Below, piece after piece: positions 15,624-23,807 of a DNA stretch of 64,000 nucleotides; position 1 is the first letter of the stretch; the number at the start of each line of letters is the position of its first letter. A model generated the notes under the pieces. That model worked only from the letters and a program-made list of their open reading frames with translations. It had not been told where the DNA came from and did not search any database. The stretch is from contig NZ_JADBEE010000002.1 of NCBI RefSeq assembly GCF_014874065.1, positions 124,001-188,000 of the forward strand, in the 5' to 3' direction. This DNA comes from Nesterenkonia halotolerans. Lineage in GTDB: Bacteria; Actinomycetota; Actinomycetes; Actinomycetales; Micrococcaceae. Both the position numbers and the translations under genes were made by a program.

Positions 15624-16616
15624 TCAGGCAGGTTCAGTGCTGTGGTCGTCGGCCGGGGCGTACATGGTGTCCGCATCCCATTTGGTGAATCCCAGCCGCT
15701 TGTACAGCTTGACGGCCGCCGTGTTGTCCGCGTCGACGTAGAGCATGATCGCCTCATGCCCGGCACGGTGCAGATGCTCGATCCCCGCCAGGGTCAGGCT
15801 GCGACCGAGTCCGCGGCCCTGGGCCGCGGGGACGACGCCGACGACGTAGACCTCGCCGAGCCCCGGCTCCTGGACCTTGGTCCAGTGGAATCCGAGCAGC
15901 TGATCACCCTCGAAGGCGAGCAGGAAGCCCTCGGGATCGAACCAGTCCTCCTCCATGCGGGCGTGCAGGTCCTCCAGGGTGAGTCGTCCCTGTTCGGGGT
16001 GATCGACGAAGGCGGCCGCATTGGCCGCAAGCCAGGCCTGATCATCCTCTCCGGGCCGGAAGCCGCGCAGCGTCACCGAGTCTGGAAGCTCCGGCGCCGG
16101 GGCCTCGTCCAGCGTGGTCAGGCGCATGCGCCAGAGCTCGCGCACGGGTGTCCAGCCATAGCGCTGGGCGAGCCGACCCGCGGCATCGTGTTCCCCGTGG
16201 GCCCAGGCGCGTCGCGAGCGTCCGGAGTCCGCAGCCAGGACCGAGGTGCTGAGCTCATCGACCAGCGCGGCACCGATCCCGCGCTGACGGCAGTTGGGCC
16301 TGACCACCAGCTCCAGCACATCGGGGACCTCGCCATCGCCCTCGACGACGACGCCGGCCCCGGCCAGCAGGCGGGAGTCCGTGGACTTCTCGGTCCAGGC
16401 GTAGGCGATGCGCAATGGGCTCTGCTGGGTCCCCTGCTCAGCGGCTCGGTGCAGCTCCACCAGAGTCTGCTCGGAGAACGGGGGATTCGCGTCAGCTTCC
16501 GCGGCCACCGCTGCGAGTTCCAGCAAGGCGTGGTGCAGGTCAGTCGCAGGAGCCCCGCTGCTCAGCTCGACGACTGTCTGGTCCGAATCGGCTGGTGTCT
16601 CATCCGCTGTACTCAT
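15624..16616 (-). CDS. mshD: Mycothiol synthase
   Basis: MshD acetylates the cysteine amine of Cys-GlcN-Ins in the last step of mycothiol synthesis, the actinobacterial low-molecular-weight thiol. The 330-residue product is a tandem GNAT: the first acetyl-CoA loop is RQRGIGAALV (near residue 110) and the second is AQGRGLGRSLT (near residue 265), followed by ALYKRLGF-like VKLYKRLGFTKWDADTMY typical of MshD. Its neighbour is the GlnR-type regulator, the same pairing as Rv0818/Rv0819 in Mycobacterium tuberculosis. The ATG at 16616 follows TACAGT by 6 bases. Confidence 0.93.
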   Translation of the reverse strand: MSTADETPADSDQTVVELSSGAPATDLHHALLELAAVAAEADANPPFSEQTLVELHRAAEQGTQQSPLRIAYAWTEKSTDSRLLAGAGVVVEGDGEVPDVLELVVRPNCRQRGIGAALVDELSTSVLAADSGRSRRAWAHGEHDAAGRLAQRYGWTPVRELWRMRLTTLDEAPAPELPDSVTLRGFRPGEDDQAWLAANAAAFVDHPEQGRLTLEDLHARMEEDWFDPEGFLLAFEGDQLLGFHWTKVQEPGLGEVYVVGVVPAAQGRGLGRSLTLAGIEHLHRAGHEAIMLYVDADNTAAVKLYKRLGFTKWDADTMYAPADDHSTEPA

Positions 16617-16622
16617 GGCCTC

Positions 16623-16628
16623 ACTGTA
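16623..16628 (-). promoter_or_regulatory. -10 box implying a leaderless mshD mRNA
   Basis: On the minus strand TACAGT ends 6 bases before the mshD ATG and lies 65 bases after the glnR stop, so mshD can be transcribed apart from glnR. Confidence 0.5.
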
Positions 16629-16693
16629 TCGGAGCCCTCTCCGGCGGTCATCAGCTGGGCCGTGGCCGCTGCGCGGGGCATGTGAGCCTGGGC

Positions 16694-17413
16694 TCAGGCG
16701 GCGTCGTCCTGTCCATCGCCGGTCGCCGGGTCCGCCGTCGCAGCGTTCTTGGCGGCATCGGTTCCGCTGACCACCAGGCGGTAGCCCACGTTGCGGACGG
16801 TGCCGATGAGCGATTCGTGATCGGGGCCCAGCTTGGCTCGCAGGCGGCGGATATGCACATCGACCGTGCGGGTGCCGCCGAAGTAGTCGTAGCCCCAGAC
16901 ATCGTGGAGCAGACGGTCACGGGTGAAGACCTGTCCCGGATGCAGGGCCAGGTGTTTGAGCAGCTCGAACTCTTTATAGGTCAGGTTGAGCAGCCGCCCG
17001 TTGATGGTGGCCATATAGGTGGTCTCATCGATGGTGATGCCGCCGGCGCGGATCTCTCCCACCGGGGCCTCTTCGGGCGTCTCGACAGCCGCAAGCCGAA
17101 TCCGCGCATCGACCTCGCCGGGACTCGCCTCCCCGAGGATGAAGTCGTCGGCCTGCCAGGACTCGTTCAGCGTGGGCAGCCCGGCCTCGGTGACGATCAC
17201 CAGCACCGGCGAGAGCATCGAGGTCTTCACCAGCTGGCACAGCGACCTCGCGTGGGCCAGCTTGGTCCGAGCATCGATCAGGGTCACATCCACATTCGGC
17301 GCCCGCACGATCGAGGAGGCCTCCGCGGGGAAGGTGCGGATCCGATGGGTGAGCAGCTCCAGGGACGGCAGTGCGTCGTCGGGGGTGTCTGAGAGCAGCA
17401 GAACTTGAGCCAT
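16694..17413 (-). CDS. glnR: OmpR-type orphan response regulator, GlnR-like
   Basis: A 239-residue regulator with a degenerate receiver (residues ~1-115, with VTLIDART holding the conserved Asp but lacking the usual acidic pair and the lysine of classical receivers) and an OmpR winged-helix DNA-binding domain (LTYKEFELLKHLALHPGQ, VFTRDRLLHDVWGYDY, RTVDVHIRRLRAKLG, VRNVGYRL). No kinase is adjacent. This composition and the mshD neighbour match GlnR, the nitrogen-assimilation regulator of actinobacteria that controls glnA, amtB and related genes. The ATG at 17413 has AAGGAG upstream. The C-terminal ~25 residues are Ala/Asp-rich. Identity as GlnR is likely but rests on synteny and domain form. 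Confidence 0.82.
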   Translation of the reverse strand: MAQVLLLSDTPDDALPSLELLTHRIRTFPAEASSIVRAPNVDVTLIDARTKLAHARSLCQLVKTSMLSPVLVIVTEAGLPTLNESWQADDFILGEASPGEVDARIRLAAVETPEEAPVGEIRAGGITIDETTYMATINGRLLNLTYKEFELLKHLALHPGQVFTRDRLLHDVWGYDYFGGTRTVDVHIRRLRAKLGPDHESLIGTVRNVGYRLVVSGTDAAKNAATADPATGDGQDDAA

Positions 17414-17559
17414 GCATGACTCCTTCCCCTAGGGTCACTATCTTCACCGGGCCCCGAGGGTCCCCGCTGCACCGGATGCTGAACCCGATGCAGGCTGCGC
17501 CCGGCCAGGTGCGTGCGCGAAGGTCGTCAACGGTGATTGCGGACTTCAACAGCCAAAGA

Positions 17560-17574
17560 TTTCACAATGTGAAA
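17560..17574. promoter_or_regulatory. Perfect inverted repeat upstream of glnR (candidate operator)
   Basis: TTTCACA-A-TGTGAAA is a perfect 7-1-7 inverted repeat in the divergent glnR/17643 intergenic region. On the minus strand a TATACT box (17604-17599) would start transcription near 17592, placing the repeat at about +18 to +32 of a glnR transcript. The binding protein is unknown. Confidence 0.5.
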
Positions 17575-17628
17575 AAGTGATTCAGCGATCTGCAGATGAG
17601 TATAGGCGACGTCAGAAGCGCTGACCTC

Positions 17629-17634
17629 TAGGAT
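17629..17634 (+). promoter_or_regulatory. -10 box before the 17643 membrane-protein gene
   Basis: TAGGAT ends 8 bases before the GTG at 17643, without a ribosome binding site, suggesting a leaderless or nearly leaderless mRNA. Confidence 0.45.
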
Positions 17635-17642
17635 GGCCTGTT

Positions 17643-18488
17643 GTGAAGTACATCCCGGTGGCCGCCTCCTCCCTGTTCGCGGCGACAGCCCTCGCCCTGG
17701 CCTCCTGGGCCGGCACCCTCGCCATGACGCTCGTCGTCTGCGCGATCTGCGTGTTCATCGCCCTGGGGTGGCCCCAGCTGATGGGCGTGACGGCCCGCCG
17801 GTCCCTCTCCAGCGTCATCGCCGCCGCGGGAGTCATCGCGGCGCTCGGCGCAGCAGTGGTGGGCACCGCAGACAACCTCTTCTTCTGGTCCTCCGTCGCG
17901 CTGGCCTTCGGCGTGATGAGCGTCTTCCTGATCCAGGTGCTCCGTGGCACGGGGCGCCCACACCGGCTGGAATCCACCATCGGCGCCTGCGCGGGGGTCC
18001 TGATCGGGACCACGACCGCGGGCTGGGTCGCCGGGCTGCGCTACCCGGTCGAGCTCGCCGGCGCCTCCGGCGGGGAGGACAGCACAGGCATCCTCACCGT
18101 GCGCGGCCTGCTTGCCGTGGAGAACTTCACGCTGCTCGCTGTGACCGGCGCGTCCGGTGAGCTCGCCGTGGTGACATTGGCGGCCGGAACCCTGGGAGTG
18201 GGCACGCTGCTGGCCTTCGTGCCGCTGCGCAACGCGCTCGCGATGACCCTGGTGATCGCCGGCAGTGTGGCCGCGGCGATCGGGATGACCCTGGTCTGGG
18301 GCGAGCTGACCCTGCTCTTCGCCGGCACGCTGGGACTGGTGGCCGGGCTGCTGCTGGCCTCCTTCCGGCGATTCCTCGTCGCGAAGGGTCCGCCGCAGGG
18401 GATCCTCTCCGGCATCGCGGTCGGTGCGGCCCCCATCGCCGCCATGGGCGCCCTCACCTACTTCACGGAGCGTCTGCTGCTGGTGTGA
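17643..18488 (+). CDS. Multi-pass membrane protein of unknown function
   Basis: A 281-residue hydrophobic protein with about eight predicted membrane segments, Ala/Val/Leu/Gly-rich throughout, with short loops such as QLMGVTARRSLS, RGTGRPHRLEST and RRFLVAKGPPQG. No catalytic motif is visible. It is divergent from glnR and followed 18 bases later by a 44-residue membrane peptide. Similar unnamed permease-like proteins occur beside glnR/mshD in related actinobacteria, but I cannot assign a role. Confidence 0.75.
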   Translation: MKYIPVAASSLFAATALALASWAGTLAMTLVVCAICVFIALGWPQLMGVTARRSLSSVIAAAGVIAALGAAVVGTADNLFFWSSVALAFGVMSVFLIQVLRGTGRPHRLESTIGACAGVLIGTTTAGWVAGLRYPVELAGASGGEDSTGILTVRGLLAVENFTLLAVTGASGELAVVTLAAGTLGVGTLLAFVPLRNALAMTLVIAGSVAAAIGMTLVWGELTLLFAGTLGLVAGLLLASFRRFLVAKGPPQGILSGIAVGAAPIAAMGALTYFTERLLLV

Positions 18489-18493
18489 AGTTG

Positions 18494-18499
18494 TACACT
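18494..18499 (+). promoter_or_regulatory. -10 box implying a leaderless mRNA for the 44-residue peptide
   Basis: TACACT ends 7 bases before the ATG at 18507 and starts 6 bases after the preceding stop codon. Confidence 0.5.
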
Positions 18500-18506
18500 T
18501 TGACCC

Positions 18507-18641
18507 ATGAACTTCGCATTGCAGAACGTCTCGCTGCTGGCACTGGAGATCTTCTTCATCGGGCTGCTCCTCCTGGTGACGCTGACCATTGCCGGCATCT
18601 CCTGGACCGTCATCTCACGCCTGTACAAGGGTCAGCGCTGA
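18507..18641 (+). CDS. 44-residue single-span membrane peptide
   Basis: The frame encodes 44 residues beginning MNFALQNVSLLALE, with one long hydrophobic stretch (IFFIGLLLLVTLTIAGISW) and a basic end SRLYKGQR. A TACACT box stands 7 bases before the ATG, in the arrangement seen at several confident genes here, which is the main support for expression. Hydrophobic helix plus cationic tail fits a small membrane regulator or toxin-like peptide, but no antitoxin or target is visible. Function unknown. Confidence 0.6.
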   Translation: MNFALQNVSLLALEIFFIGLLLLVTLTIAGISWTVISRLYKGQR

Positions 18642-18719
18642 TCCGCTGCACACAGGCCCGCACGTCCGGAGGCTCTGGCGCAGGCATGTCCGGTCCACCT
18701 AGAGGAAAGGGCTGAGGTC

Positions 18720-19349
18720 ATGGCCCCCATGGAGCTCCCCACCGACCTGACTCCCGAACTGGCGCCGCTCTACTGGCTGCTCGGCAGCTGGCGGGGCCAG
18801 GGTCGCCTCGGGTCCGGCGAGCAGGACGATCCGGTCTTTACCCAGGACGTCACCTTCCGCGACACCGGGCTCGAATTCGTGGAGTACCGGGCAGAGACCT
18901 GGCTCGCCGATGATGCGGGCACTCGACTGCGCCCACTCTCCGTGGAGTCTGGATTCTGGTCCCTGGACCGGGCACGCACCGACGCCGACGTCGGCCCCGG
19001 ACTGGATCCCGCGGATGTGGTGCCGGCCTACAGGAGCGCCGGCGACGTGGACCAGCTCGCGCAGCAGGACGGATCCTTCCCGATCACAGCCACGATCGCG
19101 CACCCCGGAAGCCTCACCGAGCTCTACTACGGCAAGATCAAGGGCCCGCAGCTTCAACTGGCCACCGACGCAGTGATGCGCGGCGAGCATGCCGCGGAAT
19201 ACCCAGGCGCCTCGCGGATGTTCGGACTGGTGAACAGTCAGCTGTTCTGGCGCTGGGATCTGCGCGGCGCGGACGGGACGATGACCCCCCACGCCTCGGC
19301 GATCCTCGACCGCATCGCCTCGGCCGAAGAGGTCAGCGCCAGACGCTAG
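18720..19349 (+). CDS. Nitrobindin-like FABP family protein
   Basis: A 209-residue beta-barrel protein of the bacterial nitrobindin/FABP-like family (THAP4-like), which in mycobacteria binds heme and isomerises peroxynitrite to nitrate. The family mark GxWxGxG is seen as LLGSWRGQG near residue 20, followed by FVEYRAETW and SGFWSL strands; the C-terminal HASAILDR is also typical. An internal Asp/Ala-rich segment (residues ~85-105) is longer than usual. The ATG at 18720 is preceded by AGGAAAGG and GAGG. Heme binding cannot be confirmed from sequence alone. Confidence 0.85.
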   Translation: MAPMELPTDLTPELAPLYWLLGSWRGQGRLGSGEQDDPVFTQDVTFRDTGLEFVEYRAETWLADDAGTRLRPLSVESGFWSLDRARTDADVGPGLDPADVVPAYRSAGDVDQLAQQDGSFPITATIAHPGSLTELYYGKIKGPQLQLATDAVMRGEHAAEYPGASRMFGLVNSQLFWRWDLRGADGTMTPHASAILDRIASAEEVSARR

Positions 19350-19352
19350 CCT
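19347..19352 (+). promoter_or_regulatory. -10 box upstream of ygfZ
   Basis: TAGCCT overlaps the stop of the nitrobindin-like gene. Transcription would start near 19360, giving ygfZ a leader of about 100 bases. Confidence 0.4.
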
Positions 19353-19458
19353 GGGCTCCCGTGCCGAACGCACGCAGACCAGATGCGACCGCGCCGACCA
19401 GACGCGCACACGCTGACCAGCATGTCCGCGTCACACGCCTCGATGAAGGAGTCCCCCC

Positions 19459-20619
19459 GTGGATGAACGCCTCAGCTCTGAACTGCTCTCCCGGCCCGGC
19501 GCCGTGCCCGACAGCGGCGATGATGCCCCGGTCGCCGGACACTACGGCGACCCCACCCGCGAACAGCGAGCACTCGAGCAAGGCTCCGCCGTCGTCGACC
19601 TCTCGAATCGCAGCGTGGTCACCGTCAGCGGTCCTGACCGGCTGTCCTGGCTGAGCACGCTCTCCTCACAGCAGATCGCAGGGCTCAAGCCCGGCGAGCC
19701 CACCGAGCTGCTGCTGCTGGATATCTCGGGTCGGATCGAGCACGAGGCGGCAGTGATCGACGACGGCGAGACCGTCTGGCTCATCACCGAAGGCTCCCAC
19801 GGGGCCGTGCTCGCCCAGTGGCTCGACTCGATGAAGTTCATGCTCCGGGTGGAGATCACCGATCGAAGCGCCGAGTACGCTGTGCTCGGCTCCATGGCGG
19901 CGCTGCCCGAAGCCACCTCACCGGCTCCGCAGATCGTCTGGGAGGATCCCTGGCCGCAGCTCGGCGTCGGCGCCGCGAGCTACGCCGAGATCGAGGAGTC
20001 GCAGCATCCGGGCAGCGACTGGTCCTGGCGGCTGAGCCTGGTCCCGCGCGATGCACTCGGCGCGGTGATCGACTCGATCCTGCAGGCAGGATGGATGCTC
20101 GCCGGCACGATGGCGTCCGAGGCGCTGCGCATCGCCGCCTGGCGCCCGCGGCTCGCCCGCGAGGTCGATGAGAAGGCGATCCCCCACGAGCTGGATCTCA
20201 TCCGCACTGCGGTGCACCTGAGCAAGGGCTGCTATAAGGGCCAGGAGACGGTGGCACGGGTGCACAACCTCGGACATCCACCGCGTCGCCTGGTCTTCCT
20301 GCATCTGGACGGCAGCGAGCACACGCTTCCCGCCATCGGCTCAGATGTGCTGGCAGCGTCTGCAGAGGCCTCGCCGGAAGAGCTCATCCAGGAGCGTGCG
20401 GTCGGAAAGATCACCTCCGTGGGCCGTCACCACGAGATGGGGCCCATCGCCCTGGCCCTGGTCAAGCGCAAGGTCGACCCTGCGCTGCAGCTGGTGGTCC
20501 GTGACGGGGCGGAGGAGCCGAGCTTCTACGCCGCAGCCCAGGAGATCATCGTGCGCCCGGACGCCGGGCAGGCCGTGGGACGCCCGCAGGGAGACTTCCT
20601 GCGCAAACCGCGCCGCTAG
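19459..20619 (+). CDS. ygfZ: Folate-binding YgfZ-type protein
   Basis: YgfZ/IBA57 proteins use tetrahydrofolate and a reactive cysteine to help make or repair certain iron-sulfur proteins. The 386-residue product has the glycine-cleavage-T-like fold and the signature KGCYKGQE with the conserved cysteine near residue 257. Other marks are VVDLSNRSVVTVSGPDRLSW at the N-terminal barrel and ALRIAAWRPR before the signature. The GTG at 19459 has AAGGAG upstream. Its stop overlaps the stop of the convergent GNAT gene in the shared sequence CTAG. Confidence 0.92.
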   Translation: MDERLSSELLSRPGAVPDSGDDAPVAGHYGDPTREQRALEQGSAVVDLSNRSVVTVSGPDRLSWLSTLSSQQIAGLKPGEPTELLLLDISGRIEHEAAVIDDGETVWLITEGSHGAVLAQWLDSMKFMLRVEITDRSAEYAVLGSMAALPEATSPAPQIVWEDPWPQLGVGAASYAEIEESQHPGSDWSWRLSLVPRDALGAVIDSILQAGWMLAGTMASEALRIAAWRPRLAREVDEKAIPHELDLIRTAVHLSKGCYKGQETVARVHNLGHPPRRLVFLHLDGSEHTLPAIGSDVLAASAEASPEELIQERAVGKITSVGRHHEMGPIALALVKRKVDPALQLVVRDGAEEPSFYAAAQEIIVRPDAGQAVGRPQGDFLRKPRR

Positions 20620-21362
20620 GGCTGATCGATCACCGGCGGGTCGACGGCTGGCCGGTCGAAGACCACGACGGTCTGCGTCCCGGCGGAGGTGAAGCCGAGC
20701 TGTGCGGCGATGCGCAGCGCGCCGGCAGATTGGCTGTCGGCCTGCCACTGCGGGATGAGCCCTTCGACGAAGGCCTCCTCGGCGGCGACCGCGCCGAGGT
20801 GCAGCCCCACCCCGGTGCCTCGCCGCGAGGGCGCGGTCAGCACGCCCAGCTGGGCCAGCATGCCCGACCACACCTCGCGGCCGGCGGCTCCGAGCGCGGC
20901 GCCGCTGTCCTCGCTGACCAGCGCGGCGCTCCACGAAGCCTCCGCGATCCCGGAGACCTGCACGTCGTCGGCGGGAGATTCGGCGAGCACCTCGCGCACG
21001 TGGCCCTGATCGTAGGAGACCGCGCCGAGGGCTGAGGGCCCCAGGCTCGGTGGCTCCTCCGCGTAGAGCAGCGTGGACGCACCCCGGCTCCGGGCGCCCT
21101 CGCCATGTTGGCGCGCCAGATCCAGCAGGCAGCGCTCCTCGGCCAGTGCCGCGTCATCGATGTCGCGGGCGCGGCGGAGCACTTCGGCGGGTCCGCTGAG
21201 CACGGTGTGGCCGAAGAGCTGCAGGAAGGACACCGCCGACCTGTCGGCGCGGGTGATCTCGTGGCGTGCGGGGCGGCCCAGGAGATCCTCGTCGGGAAGC
21301 CCGAGCATCCGCGACCAGGACAGGGCGATGATGCTGCGAGTGTGGTCCTGCAGAGCAGTCAT
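20616..21362 (-). CDS. GNAT family N-acetyltransferase
   Basis: A 248-residue protein with a C-terminal GNAT fold: VLTAPSRRGTGVGLHLGAVAAE gives the acetyl-CoA loop (R-R-G-T-G-V-G) and SAGALRIAAQLGFTSAGTQTVV the following strand and helix. The first ~100 residues, starting LQDHTRSIIALSWSRML, are not clearly another GNAT domain and may be family-specific. The substrate is unknown. It starts 21 bases after pfkA in the opposite order of transcription (pfkA lies upstream), so it may be co-transcribed with pfkA. The stop codon overlaps that of ygfZ on the other strand. Confidence 0.8.
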   Translation of the reverse strand: MTALQDHTRSIIALSWSRMLGLPDEDLLGRPARHEITRADRSAVSFLQLFGHTVLSGPAEVLRRARDIDDAALAEERCLLDLARQHGEGARSRGASTLLYAEEPPSLGPSALGAVSYDQGHVREVLAESPADDVQVSGIAEASWSAALVSEDSGAALGAAGREVWSGMLAQLGVLTAPSRRGTGVGLHLGAVAAEEAFVEGLIPQWQADSQSAGALRIAAQLGFTSAGTQTVVVFDRPAVDPPVIDQP

Positions 21363-21383
21363 GGGTGAACGATCACGCCCGGC

Positions 21384-22415
21384 TCAGCGGCCGAAGAGGA
21401 TCTGCGCCTCGTCATAGCGCTCGGCCGGGACCGACTTCAGCCCGTCCAGGGCCTCGGTGAGATCGACCTTGACGATCTCGGTCCCACGCAGGGCGGCCAT
21501 GTGGCCCCAGGCCTGCTCGTGGACGAGGTCCAGGGCGCGGATGCCGAAGCGGGTGGCCAGCACCCGGTCGTAGCCGGTGGGGTTCCCGCCGCGCTGGATG
21601 TGGCCCAGAGTGGTGTGCCGGGACTCGATCCCGGTCTTGGCCTCGATCTGATGGGTCACCCACTCGCCGATGCCGCCCAGACGCGGTCGTCCGTCGGACT
21701 CTTCGCCCTTGCCGGCCAGCGCCTCCTCGGCATCCTCGGGGATGAATCCCTCGGCGACGACCACCAGCGGGGAGCGGCCGCGCGAGTGGACCTGCTCCAC
21801 CCATTCGCAGACCTGGTCCATGGAGATCCGGTGTTCCGGGATCAGGATGGCGTGGGCTCCGGCGGCCATGCCCGAGTGCAGCGCGATCCAGCCCACGTGG
21901 CGGCCCATGACCTCGGCGACCATGCAGCGGTGATGGGACTCGCCGGTGGTGCGCAGCCGGTCCATCGCGTCGGTGGCGATGGAGATGGCGGTGTCGAAGC
22001 CGAAGGTGTAGTCGGTGGCCTTCAGGTCGTTGTCGATGGTCTTGGGCACGCCCACCACAGGGATGCCGTCGTCGGCGAGTCGCTTGGCGCCGGCGAGCGT
22101 GCCTTCACCGCCGATGGCGATGACGGCGTCGATGTCATGGCGCTTGAGCTGCTTCGCGATGTTCTCCGGCCCACCGTGGGGATGGTTGTACGGGTGGGTG
22201 CGGGAGGTGCCCAGGATCGTGCCGCCCTCGCGGGAGAGCCCACGCACGGACTGTCGGGGGAGGTCGATGTAGTCACCTTCGATGACCCCGCGCCACCCGC
22301 CCTTGAAGCCGACGAACTCATCGCCATAGCTCTTGATGCCGTGCAGCACAGAGGAGCGGATGACAGCGTTCAGGCCGGGGCAGTCGCCGCCGGAGGTGAG
22401 CAGTCCGATGCGCAT
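21384..22415 (-). CDS. pfkA: 6-phosphofructokinase
   Basis: Phosphorylates fructose 6-phosphate to fructose 1,6-bisphosphate in glycolysis. The 343-residue product has GLLTSGGDCPGLNAVIR at the N-terminus, IGGEGT in the phosphoryl-donor site, GVPKTIDNDL with the catalytic Asp, MVAEVMGRHVGWIAL and GHIQRGGNPTGYDRV. The donor-site pair (Gly in GGEGT and Lys in PKTIDND) corresponds to the actinobacterial group in which both ATP- and PPi-dependent enzymes occur, so the donor cannot be stated with certainty. A TAGACT box lies about 73 bases upstream of the ATG. Confidence 0.93.
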   Translation of the reverse strand: MRIGLLTSGGDCPGLNAVIRSSVLHGIKSYGDEFVGFKGGWRGVIEGDYIDLPRQSVRGLSREGGTILGTSRTHPYNHPHGGPENIAKQLKRHDIDAVIAIGGEGTLAGAKRLADDGIPVVGVPKTIDNDLKATDYTFGFDTAISIATDAMDRLRTTGESHHRCMVAEVMGRHVGWIALHSGMAAGAHAILIPEHRISMDQVCEWVEQVHSRGRSPLVVVAEGFIPEDAEEALAGKGEESDGRPRLGGIGEWVTHQIEAKTGIESRHTTLGHIQRGGNPTGYDRVLATRFGIRALDLVHEQAWGHMAALRGTEIVKVDLTEALDGLKSVPAERYDEAQILFGR

Positions 22416-22487
22416 GATGATTCAGCTCGTCCCTTCATGGATTCCAGGTGGATCTCGAGCCTGACGTCCTCGGCAGGTGCTCCTATG

Positions 22488-22493
22488 AGTCTA
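22488..22493 (-). promoter_or_regulatory. Putative -10 box of pfkA
   Basis: TAGACT on the minus strand between the aspartate aminotransferase gene and pfkA; transcription would start near 22481 with a ~65-base leader. No strong -35 is seen. Confidence 0.35.
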
Positions 22494-22555
22494 TGGGTTC
22501 AGCTCCTCGGGACACACCCTGTCATGGGGACGGATCTGCTCCACACCGGCCGTGC

Positions 22556-23770
22556 TCAGGCCATGAGCTCCTGGATGCGGCGCAGACCCTTGTCCAGGTC
22601 ATCGTCTCCCAGGGCGTAGGACAGGCGCAGGAAGCCGCTGGGCCCGAAGGCCTCACCCGGGACGACGGCGACCTTCGCCTGCTCCAGGATGATCTCCGCC
22701 AGCTCAGCGGAGGTCTGCGGCGTGCGACCGCCGATCTCGCGGCCCAGCGCCTCGCGGACGTCCACGTAGGCGTAGAACGCGCCCTCCGGCGTGGGGCAGG
22801 AGAACCCCTCGATCGCATTGAGGCCGCTGACGATCGCTCGGCGACGTCGGTCGAAGGCGGCCTTCATCGTCTCGACCGCGTCCAGAGAGCCCTCCACGGC
22901 CGCCAGTGCAGCCATCTGCGAGACGTTGGCGACGTTGCTGGTGGCGTGGGACTGCAGATTCGACGCGGCCTTGATGATGTCGGTGGGTCCCACCATCCAG
23001 CCCACCCGCCAGCCTGTCATGGCGTAGGTCTTGGCCACTCCGTTGAGCACCACGACCTGATCGGCGAGCTCCGGCAGCGCGGCGATGGAGGTGAACTCGG
23101 CCCCGTCGTAGGTCAGGTGCTCATAGATCTCATCGGTGACCACCCACAGTCCCTTCTCAGCGGCCCAGCGGCCGATCTCGCGCACCGCGGCAGCGGAGTA
23201 GACCGCGCCGGTGGGGTTGGACGGGGAGACGAAGACGAGCACCTTCGTCCGTTCACTCAGCACGCTCTCGAGCTGGTCCAGGGTGACCTTATAACCCTGC
23301 TCGGGTCCGGCGAAGATGTCGACCGGGACGCCGCCGGCAAGCTTGATCGCCTCTGGGTAGGTCGTCCAGAAGGGCGTCGGGACGATGACCTCATCACCCG
23401 GATCCAGCAGCGTGGCGAAGGTGTTGTAGACCGCCTGCTTGCCGCCATTGGTGATCAGCACGTTGGCCGGGGTGAGCGCCTCGCCCTGGATGCGGTACCC
23501 CGAGTCCCGGGTGGTCTTCTCGGCCACGGCGGCGCGCAGCTCGGGCAGCCCGGCGGCAGGGGAGTAGCGGTGGAAGCGCGGGTTCTGCGCGGCCTCCATG
23601 GCTGCGGCGACCACGTAGTCCGGAGTCGGGAAGTCCGGCTCACCCGCGCCGAACCCGATGACATCCTCACCGTCAGCCTTCATGGCCTTGGCCTTGGCGT
23701 CGACGGCAAGGGTGGCGGACTCGGCGATCGAGCCGATACGGTCGGAGATGCGGGAGCGCGGGGAAGTCAT
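22556..23770 (-). CDS. aspC: Pyridoxal phosphate-dependent aspartate aminotransferase
   Basis: A class I aminotransferase of 404 residues (AspC/AspB type Ib) that interconverts aspartate and oxaloacetate with 2-oxoglutarate/glutamate. Visible are [15 protein letters not shown], the [11 protein letters not shown] substrate/PLP segment, the [10 protein letters not shown] aspartate that holds the PLP nitrogen, the PLP lysine in [16 protein letters not shown], and FLRLSYAL with the carboxylate-binding arginine. The ATG at 23770 is chosen because GAAAGGA precedes it; an in-frame ATG at 23851 would add 27 unlike residues. It lies upstream of, and in the same direction as, pfkA. In Micrococcaceae genomes this gene is the usual left neighbour of tRNA-Trp/secE. 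Confidence 0.9.
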   Translation of the reverse strand: MTSPRSRISDRIGSIAESATLAVDAKAKAMKADGEDVIGFGAGEPDFPTPDYVVAAAMEAAQNPRFHRYSPAAGLPELRAAVAEKTTRDSGYRIQGEALTPANVLITNGGKQAVYNTFATLLDPGDEVIVPTPFWTTYPEAIKLAGGVPVDIFAGPEQGYKVTLDQLESVLSERTKVLVFVSPSNPTGAVYSAAAVREIGRWAAEKGLWVVTDEIYEHLTYDGAEFTSIAALPELADQVVVLNGVAKTYAMTGWRVGWMVGPTDIIKAASNLQSHATSNVANVSQMAALAAVEGSLDAVETMKAAFDRRRRAIVSGLNAIEGFSCPTPEGAFYAYVDVREALGREIGGRTPQTSAELAEIILEQAKVAVVPGEAFGPSGFLRLSYALGDDDLDKGLRRIQELMA

Positions 23771-23807
23771 GTCTGTGGGATCCTTTCGGGATTCATGGAC
23801 TGCTCCC

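Noticed and set aside
19361..19654. 97-codon frame with GTG at 19361, 8 bases after TAGCCT
   Set aside because: The spacing imitates the leaderless pattern, but the frame runs into ygfZ in another frame and its Pro/Arg/Ala composition looks non-coding. TAGCCT is better explained as the ygfZ promoter.
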